A stretch of DNA of 64,000 nt. Origin: Halictus rubicundus (lineage: Eukaryota > Arthropoda > Insecta > Hymenoptera > Halictidae). Position numbers and translations under genes: made by a program. A model generated the notes under the pieces. The model was not told the origin of the DNA. It searched no databases and worked only from the letters and a program-made list of their open reading frames with translations. The stretch spans positions 18,399,257 to 18,463,256 of the forward strand of contig NC_135156.1 of NCBI RefSeq assembly GCF_050948215.1. The letters are read 5' to 3'. Numbering within the stretch: the stretch's first letter is position 1; the number at the start of each line of letters is the position of its first letter. Below are positions 56,173 to 64,000 of this stretch, in pieces.

Positions 56173-58341
56173 ATGACGGACACCCGTAAGTAAAAAAGAA
56201 TACAGAAACATTATATTCGAAGCCGTGATAAACGTTTCGTCAACAAATTATTCGTATTCGCCGAGAAATCGCTCTTTATCAAGAGAACTCGTCTCGAATA
56301 GACAATTTATTTCGTCGGTGTTTGTGCGATCGCCACGTCTCATAGTTAATGTAATCGTATGATTGATTAAAGCTTTTGATTTCACGCTAGACAATTCGAA
56401 GAAACAGATCGAATAAAATACTATCAACCGATGGAGAAAAGCAGAACAATTATAGTAGTCTCGTCGCTATGTGTCTACGTATGAGATTTATTGATCGGCG
56501 TTTCAAGCGTCTCATCTCATTTTTCTACTCCATTTTGTTACTCGATTTACAGATATATCTATATATACATCTATATAGTCATATCCGCTCAATTCAGTTT
56601 AATTTCTGCTCCGTTTAATACATAGCAATCAATTCATATCAACAGACACAACTTAATACGATTCGATATAAGAGAGAGCATGGTCATGGAAAACTGTGTA
56701 TATGCATAATTTTTTCTTCTCTATGCAGTTCAAAAATTTACTGCAATTGCAGCTATTTTAATACCCTTTGTATGTATAGCTTGCCGAATCAATTAACTCC
56801 CTGGAATAGAATTTTTGTGTTATTCAGTGGTATTAAGCAAATTTACTTTAGAAACAAAAGGGACTTGATTACTTCGGTTTGCTAATAGCTCCTTCACAAA
56901 TGTATCGTAATATAAATATAAAAGCGATTCAAGATTTATAGACGTTCATATAATTTCTTTTACGGATTCTGAGACGTTCGATCATTTATTTCAGAATATT
57001 CAAACTACCAGCAACAGGGGTACAATCAGTACAGCCAGCCACCACCTACCGGTGGCCAGGATACCTCGTATCCGCCGCCTTCTAGCGGTGGTGGCAGCTA
57101 TAATCAGTATAGTCAACCTCCACCAAATACTGGAAGCAACTATAGCAGTTACAACAGTTACAATTCCAGCGGTGGGCAAGAATACAGTCAGCCGCCGAAT
57201 CAAAACAGTTACAACCAGAACAATTACGGAAGTGGAGGTGGTTCTGGAAATAATAGCGGCAGTAGTGGCAGTTATAGTGGAAGTTATGGACATGGAGGTG
57301 GAGGAGGAGGAGGAGGCAGTGGTGGTTATAACCGCAATAACTCTGGCGGAGGCTATGGTGGAGGTATGGAAAATAATTAAAACCACTTTGAATATGATCG
57401 CAAAGAAATACACGGGGTATCGCACGAACAGAAAATATAAACAAAATAAACATATATTTATGTAGGCCAAGGAGGAGGTGGTGGCAGTAGATATGGCGAT
57501 CGCGGGGGATACAATGACCGCTCCGGCGGTGGTTACAAGTAAGTATATTTCTTTATATTACATTTGTACACATAAAAAAAAATGAGAGAAAGAAAAAAAA
57601 GAAACGACGAAGCAGGGAAAGTTGTAAGACCCGTGAGAGAGTTATGATTAACGACGCGATACTGATCGGTGGTAAGGTAATACATTCATTGAATTAATCA
57701 AGGTATGAAATGAAGTTCTAATGACAATATTGAACAATTTGTCTCTTTGCAAATGGATTTATGCCCTCTGGGCGTTAATATGTTTGAAGTGTGCCTACAG
57801 GTTTAACACACAGGTATAACTGGTAAAGGTAAAAACAGGTTGTATATGACAAATGACGTAAAAATGGTTATATAGTGTGTGATACGTTCCGATTTCGTAT
57901 TTATTACAATAAGTAAAGCACGATACGTCGTACGTATCGAGGTGTTTCGCAACACAAGCGTACCTGTAACGCAGTGTAACACTGCCACTGGGGCCACTGT
58001 TGTTCAAGTATTATTATCTTAGGGTTATTGAAATCGACTAGACAATTTAAAGACGTTCGAAAGTTTTGCAAGAGATTGCGGTTACTCGTGTAATTCGAGA
58101 AGATATAATTTCTAAGTTGAAATTTTAACGATTACATTTGCAGTAGACGTTTGCCTCTCATACGTTCCGATTATTCCTTATTTTTCATTGCTACACGTCA
58201 AATATACCTTTCGTTTTTTTTCCTTCAAGTGTGTAATTTGCTCGATTGTTCTCTTCTGTTCGCTAAAAATCAAAATATATCTCAACGGTAATCTCTTATC
58301 GATAAACTTACACATGCAATAGATGCGAATGTGTTTGTGTG

Positions 58342-58396
<55 letters not shown>

Positions 58397-61300
58397 AATA
58401 TGTATATATACATGCATACATACATACATTTACATATACATGTACGCATATATCCGATGCGTATAGGCATATAATAATGTTTAATAGAAGATTGTTTTGA
58501 CCATTTTGTCGCGGGTAAAGTGATATAATGATACCTTTACGGAATGCACTGCTATGATCTTGGTTTTTTCTCGTTATTACTGCAATGTCTAGGTAATTTT
58601 GTGCATGCCGGACGCGACCGACTAACACGACGATAGACGCGACTCTTATCCTCCTAGTATTAAGATAATATGACTACAGACATTTAGACAGTAGGTGCAT
58701 CAAGAAGAGAGGTGGCGAGCAGCATTTGATTCGCCATGCATCGATCGATCGATCAGTCTGTCCATGAGTCAACTCATTGGTATATCTGCTTCTGTGTTTT
58801 AGCAGTGGCGGTGGCCGTGGTGGTTATAACAAAGGTAAATGCACCAGACTGTCTGTACGAGTCTGGTGCTATTCAAGCTTTCACTCTAATATTTACAATC
58901 TAAATACTCGGTTACTTGTATTATATGAAAGGGCTGCTCTGCAACATTGTTAGGAGTGTATAGTTCTCTCTGACCAATCATGTGTAGTCAGAAATTGTTC
59001 AATGCACCGTGTAGAAAAAGAAAAAGGAGAGTCGTTACCATAATGTTATCTGCAGCAATTGTGAAAGCTGCTTTCTTTGATCACCAATTGCTTTTTTCCA
59101 TAATAAACGATAAACGTTTGTCGTCCCAACGATTAGCAAAATTTTCTGTTCGAAGGTAAACTGCGTTATATTCTGTGGTGTATATTGCATTATGTTATAG
59201 CGTACTATCACACCTGTATAAATATAGTCGTCCGTTCAAAAGAAAAAACGCGCTATGCGCTTGACAATGTTACAGCTCCCAGGGAGTATTATACAATAGC
59301 TTTACACCGAAGTTACATGTACTTTCTCATCAGCATTCGTGCTGCTTAGACGGAACAATGCTTTGAAACGAGTGTCGGGAAACAAAATCTTACAAAAGGC
59401 AGCTGGTGAACTGAATACCTATCCCAAATCGGTTGAGGCTTCCCCGAAAGAATGTTTCCTAGGGAGAAGATGAGGGTGACAATAATGTTGCAGCCCTTTT
59501 GTATGCTAAGCTGCAACCTTGTGTTCTCTACATATCGTTATATGCTACTAAGATTGTCAGGGCAATGAGTACTAATAATACTTTCGTTAATGCACGGGTC
59601 AAAAAGAAAGAATAAAAGTATAAATATATAAATATTTATATATATATATTTACACATATATGTGTGTATCGTAAAAGTCGGTAACTTTGAACAATGAAGG
59701 TGTTTACAAGTGTTCTATGAGTATAACAGAAATACTTGTGAATCGACAACGTAACAAATCTCTAAAAAGATTTCTAGAAGAAGTATGTGTAAGCAGGCCA
59801 GACAAAATTCAATGTATTCATGGGGTGTACAACAAATGTCACGGTAAAACATTGTATGTTTCTAGACATACATGAATTTGCGAGAAAAAAAAAAGAATGA
59901 TACGTATATGCGTGTACATAGCAAAAGAGGAATTCTTTTCTCTGGGGAATGAAGACGATCGAAAATAAAACTTCAGTTGTTTCATTTGTTAGAACGGATT
60001 AGAAGTTTTAAGTGTGCTGGTCATTCCTCAAGGAGAAAGAGGTGCTGCAAAGTATTTGCATATTTCATGCGGTCGAGAATGTACTCCCGAAATGTTCAGG
60101 TGTAATCACAAAATCGATTAAGAAAATCAGCTTTCGATCGCGAAACGGATGATTAGAAAAATTCGATACTCGCCCAGGGTGTAAATTGATTTTGCTATAT
60201 TTTTTAACCCGACACAAAAAGTTTTCCACTTGTTAGTTTAGATTCGAGTAGGTTTAGGGACAAGTAGATTTGCAAGTATTATTTCTACCTCGAAGAGTGT
60301 GGTGCCAGATCGGTTCTTAACTCTGATCATATTACAGGGGGCTACGGTGACCGTGGTGGTGGCAACGATGGAATGGTTACACAAGAAGATACTATATTTG
60401 TATCTGGTATGGATCCATCTATCTCCGAGGAAGAAATTTGCCAACACTTTGGAGCTATTGGTATAATCAAAGTGAGTACATTCTCATACAATGTTGTTGC
60501 TTGAGCAAAAATATCAGAATACTTACACGTTGCTCGTCCTCTGTTTTGTAGCATGACAAACGAACCGGCAAGCCAAAAGTGTGGATGTATAAAGACAAAA
60601 ACACGGGCAAATCAAAGGGCGAAGCCACCGTCACTTACGACGACCAGAACGCTGCGCGTTCGGCGATAAGCTGGTTTGATGGGAAGGAGTTCAAAGGACG
60701 TACTATCAAAGTACAGATTGCCCAGCATAAAAGCAATTGGCAAGGCAACCGCACCGGTGGGAGCCGCGGCGGTGGTGGCCGAGGCCGAGGAGGTGGTGGT
60801 TTCGGCGGACGCGGGGGTGGCGGTGACAGAGATGACCATCACCGTGGAGGCGGTGACGATAGACGCGGTGACGGTGGTGGCCGTGGAGCCGACTGGAGGT
60901 ACATTTTTCTCCGTTATGATAACTCCTCCGTGGCGTGTCTCGTATATTAAGGAAAACACAATGTGTCGATATATGTGAAAACTGCCTGAGGGTGTACATT
61001 TTTTCCACATATATCGAGACCAGAGAGGAAATGAGAGTGCTCACGCTCGGGGTTTTAGTGTCCCCACATTTCTGCATCATCTTTTTAGCCTGGAACAGAA
61101 CCTCCATCAACTTTTTAGCTTTGACCAGAACCTGCATCATCTTTTAGGCTGTATCAGAGCCTCTTTTAACATAGAAGTAGCACCCACTCTGGCATTATTA
61201 AGAATCCGCTGCTAATGATGCAGGTTCTGGTTCAGGCTAAAAAGATGACTCTTGAGACTCGTGAGAACTCTCATTTCCTCTCTGTCGAGACATTACTGTA

Positions 61301-61773
61301 TTCGGTACTTACAACGTAACGCTCACCGTGTTCTTTTTATGTTTGAACAGATGTCCGAATCCCGAGTGCGGTAACACTAATTTCTCTTGGAGAGCCCAGT
61401 GCAACCTGTGTAAAAGTTTGAAACCGGAAGGCGCCGGTGGTGGCGGTGGCGGTGGAGGTGGTGGTGGCGGTGGTGGTGGCGGCAGCGGCGGCGGCGGAGG
61501 AAGAGGCAATCGTGGTGGTGATAGAGGTGGTCGAGGAGGGTTCAGAAGCGACAGGGGTGGTCGCGGAGGCGATAGGGGTGGCAGAGGCGGATTCCGCGGT
61601 GGAGATAGGGGAGGACGTGGCGGTCGTGGAGGCCCGATGAGAGGAGGTGGCGGGTAAGTACTTGCAATCGTGCATATTAATAGATACCGAAGGTAAAACG
61701 GAAGGAGTTTTAAATTGTTGTTTTATGTTTCAGACGAGGAGACAGAGACAGGGATCGTCAACGTCCTTATTAA
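56173..61773 (+). CDS. caz: FET-family RNA-binding protein (cabeza / FUS-EWS-TAF15)
   Basis: Nuclear DNA/RNA-binding protein acting in transcription and splicing. Eight coding exons: 56173-56185, 56995-57363, 57466-57538, 58803-58834, 60338-60471, 60552-60898, 61351-61653, 61734-61773; one frame, 436 residues. Order: Ser-Tyr-Gly-Gln-rich prion-like N-terminus (1 to about 145), RGG patch, RRM (about 181-262, TIFVSGMDPS and GEATVTYDD), RGG block, RanBP2-type zinc finger (about 323-353, CPNPECGNTNFSWRAQCNLC), long poly-Gly/RGG region, and a C-terminal PY nuclear-localisation signal ending RDRDRQRPY. The first coding exon is only 13 bases. The exon 4 acceptor is a TAGCAG tandem, so a one-residue variant is possible. 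Introns 3 and 4 are long (1.26 and 1.5 kb); intron 6 holds a MITE. Confidence 0.96.
58345..58391 (+). repeat. (TA)n microsatellite in cabeza intron 3
   Basis: About 46 bp of pure TA, followed by TATG/CATA-rich DNA. Confidence 0.95.
58841..58869 (+). promoter_or_regulatory. RNA hairpin just downstream of the cabeza exon 4 5' splice site
   Basis: GCACCAGACT (58,841-58,850) and AGTCTGGTGC (58,860-58,869) form a perfect 10-bp stem with a 9-base loop GTCTGTACG. It starts six bases after the donor GT. This is seen in the sequence; a role in splice-site use is inferred. Confidence 0.6.
61014..61291. mobile_element. hAT-like MITE, family G, copy 3, in cabeza intron 6
   Basis: The element is 61,021-61,284 with ends CAGAGAGGAAATGAGAG and CTCTCATTTCCTCTCTG. 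It is flanked by TCGAGAC at 61,014-61,020 and 61,285-61,291, a perfect 7-bp direct repeat, near the 8 bp usual for hAT. Two to three degenerate 30-bp units remain, in inverted orientation relative to the other copies. Confidence 0.8.
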
Positions 61774-62485
61774 ACGTATCGAAAAAGTGATTGTTTAAGA
61801 TCACTAAATCCGACATACTGTACACATTTTGTACACAGTTTCGACGTAATGTACATTAATCGCCCTTAACACAGTGAAGTCATGTGTTACCGACTCCATT
61901 ATCATCGATTTGTTTCCTCGTACATTTTTTATATTCATGAAGATCGATGCGTGGACGCGTACTTTGTGTTTTATATATGCGCATGTAAATGATGATACAT
62001 ATAATCGTACGTGTAAAGTTACGTTTTAATAAATAAGACTTTTGCCCCCTACTCTTTCTGTGTTCGTGGTCCTACAACTCCTTGCCACGTGTCTCTTCCC
62101 GTGTCGCGTCGCGTCGGTTTCCGCAAGAATGAAAGAAATCGTAGGAACGCTGGGAAATTTTGTTTATTGAAAGATAAAAATATAGTACAATAAATTTATA
62201 TCTATGTATGTATACACGTATATAAATCTAGTAGATAATACATAATTGAAAAAAGAAGTGACAAAACTAAGTAATCCGAAATAAATACAATGCGTTTTTA
62301 TGACCAACGCCCTCCTAAAAATTTTTCGACGTAGTGAATAAGCTTTAGTATTACGTTAAGTTCACTTTACCGTAGTAAATATATGTCTTACATATGGATA
62401 GATTAGATGAAGACCTCTAGTTTATGGATTTTACTTGAATGGTATGATATTTTACATTTTTTTTGTTTTCTCCTCTCACTCCTCT
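61774..62485. other. cabeza 3' UTR and BI-1 3' UTR (convergent)
   Basis: AATAAA on the plus strand at 62,028-62,033 is the likely cabeza signal. AATAAA on the minus strand at 62,163-62,168 is the likely BI-1 signal, about 320 bp beyond its stop. These transcripts need not overlap. Confidence 0.6.
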
Positions 62486-63649
62486 TTAATCTTTACGTTT
62501 TTCTTTACGTTGTTTTGCTGCTAATTCCTGCAATACATTCGAATAATTAGTAAATCTCGCAACCAAAATGATGTTTTCCACCTTGCTCTTTTCACCTGCT
62601 CACCTTTTGCGTAAGGATGACGAGGAGATGACGGAAAATACCAATGAAGTCCATGAAAAGATCCAGAGAGTGCAAAATGAAGTCTTTGCTGCCCATGTGG
62701 AATTTCTCGATGATCGACTGGGTATCGTAGAGTACGAAGCCGCACATTAGGAATAATCCACCATACAACTGAGCTTGGTAGAAGATCGTCCAACGGAGGA
62801 AGAGATTGGCGAACGAGAACAGGACCATGATGTTCAGCAAGCTAAGTAGCATACCGCCCAGGTACAGCCATTGTCCTCTTTCAGCCAGAAGAGAGGAGAT
62901 GCTGAACGATACGAATATGATGGTTGTTCCTGAAACAATATTCTTTTAGTATTTCAAGCATTGAGAAATATTCCATGTTTGCAGCATTGTTTAAGTTTTA
63001 TTATTTTTTCTCACTCTTCTCACTCGTTATCGTGTAAAATGTACGTAATTTTACAGAAGCAAAGGAAAAACAAAATAAGTAACGCTTGCAGACCGCTTAG
63101 CCTGTGACTCAGTCACAATGACTGATGCTGAGCGACTGTTTGTTTACACGTACAATCGCAAACGATAAGGCTAAGGGAGAAAGAAATCTGTTTCTTTGAT
63201 ATGGAGTTCAGCCTTGAGCCAATCGCTGAAAACCTAATATCTTATAAGAGTTGTAAAAATCGTGTCAGAATTGTTAATATTTTGTGCTGATTGTTCTGTT
63301 GCTTTGGAAAAAAGGTAACAAATAAAAAAATTCCTCTGACAACTCACCTACTAGCGCAGTGACTATAATGCTTGGGTCAACGGCAACAACCATTCGACAT
63401 AGGGGATGTAGTCCAAGCCCTAGCATAAACGCGATTCCCAGCAGATAGCCAAGTCGCAGTTTCTGGTTCTTTCCATTGTCCGGTGTGCAGACCAGAGCAA
63501 GGAGTAACCCTATGCCGATGAGGTTGGTAAGCAGGCTAGCCTGCAGCAGCTCCGTGTACGGGTGGACGTAGGCTCCAATGGCAGCAGACACTGTCGCCAG
63601 GGACACACACCCGTAAACATTTTTCAGGTGTTGTCTGACTGGTGCATCA
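62486..63649 (-). CDS. BI-1: Bax inhibitor 1 / TMBIM6, 5' end beyond the window
   Basis: ER membrane protein of the TMBIM family (calcium leak, protection from ER-stress death). Three exons visible in transcription order: 63649-63348, 62929-62604 and 62527-62486, GT-AG and in frame. They encode about 223 residues beginning DAPVRQHLKNVYGCVSLATV. Family landmarks: PVRQHLKNVY before the first membrane span, RLGYLLGIAFMLGLGLHP, GTTIIFVSFSISSLLAERGQ, the signature CGFVLYDTQSIIEKFHMGSK, and DLFMDFIGIFRHLLVIL, with about six hydrophobic spans. The tail KELAAKQRKEKRKD is basic, as in animal BI-1. The acceptor at 63,650 shows that an upstream exon encodes the first 25 or so residues. I do not find it before 64,000. 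Confidence 0.93.
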
Positions 63650-63753
63650 CTGTGAACAAAAAAAAATCAACAATTACCTCAATAGGTATTACTGCTTAGC
63701 TGTAACACGCAAAAAAAAATATATGTATATATAAATATATATATTTATGTGTG

Positions 63754-63755
<2 letters not shown>

Positions 63756-63799
<44 letters not shown>
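63756..63799 (+). repeat. (TA)n microsatellite in the BI-1 intron
   Basis: About 44 bp of pure TA, preceded by interrupted TATA-rich DNA. Confidence 0.95.
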
Positions 63800-63807
<8 letters not shown>

Positions 63808-64000
63808 TTTCTTTAACATTAAGTGGATCAGCGTAAAAGATCGGATGAAAAATAAAATCGTGCTGAGATTTCAACGATCATATGGGTTTATGAATATTCG
63901 CGAGACACATCATGATGACTGTGCTGTTAAACGAAAGTTTCGCCGTGTGAAATATCTCCAGCAGATCCAAGTTTCGGAATCTATGTGAACGATTGAAGGT

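Noticed and set aside
57000..57470. Long minus-strand Thr/Ser/Ile-rich frame and plus-strand +1 frame
   Set aside because: They are shadows of the Gly/Ser/Tyr-rich exon 2 of cabeza. The zinc-finger, RRM and RGG exons fix the true frame.
1..64000. CRISPR arrays, bacterial operons, rRNA
   Set aside because: The DNA is eukaryotic with spliced genes; no regularly spaced direct repeats with unique spacers and no rRNA-like sequence seen.
63800..64000. Possible first coding exon of Bax inhibitor 1
   Set aside because: The minus-strand frame here does not resemble the N-terminus and offers no in-frame donor that suits the acceptor at 63,650; the exon is probably outside the window.

Overview
The window is animal nuclear DNA, most probably from an insect and plausibly a bee, ant or wasp. 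The genes are split by short GT-AG introns (mostly 60-120 bp), their products are the conserved metazoan single-copy set, and the intergenic DNA is CpG-rich and full of short TTAA-flanked and hAT-like non-autonomous transposons. The hymenopteran assignment is inference; no species is claimed.

Layout. Positions 1 to about 33,000 contain no gene I can defend. They hold simple repeats, a complex tandem repeat (14,501-15,090) and many miniature inverted-repeat transposons: at least four TTAA-flanked families (called A, B, C and D here), two Transib-like elements with 5-bp CGWCG target duplications, a mariner-like foldback, several hAT-type elements with near-perfect 8-bp duplications, and one hAT relic that still carries the C-terminal dimerisation domain of its transposase. 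From 33,021 to the end the DNA is gene-dense. In order: ceramide glucosyltransferase (-), the TFIIH helicase XPB/haywire (-), tRNA-dihydrouridine synthase 2 (-), the centrosomal scaffold Spd-2/CEP192 (+), an ERI1/Snipper-type 3'-5' exoribonuclease (-), Mediator subunit 19 (+), the FET-family RNA-binding protein cabeza/FUS (+), and Bax inhibitor 1/TMBIM6 (-, first coding exon beyond the right edge).

The genes are housekeeping functions and are not an operon: transcription initiation and repair (XPB, MED19), RNA processing and modification (DUS2, ERI-like nuclease, cabeza), centrosome assembly (Spd-2), glycosphingolipid synthesis (GlcT) and ER stress/calcium homeostasis (BI-1). DUS2/Spd-2 and the nuclease/MED19 are divergent pairs. 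Spd-2/nuclease and cabeza/BI-1 are convergent pairs, and the first of these probably has overlapping 3' ends. I joined exons by hand at GT-AG sites while keeping the frame; every junction listed keeps one open frame across the gene.

Most notable: two Transib-like elements whose ends match the RAG recombination heptamer; a family-A element sitting inside a family-C element, with the matching empty TTAA site preserved in a sister copy 4 kb away; a family of hAT-like miniature elements carrying an internal 30-bp minisatellite, three copies in 17 kb; and a perfect 10-bp RNA hairpin six bases after a 5' splice site of cabeza. I found no clearly new multi-gene system.
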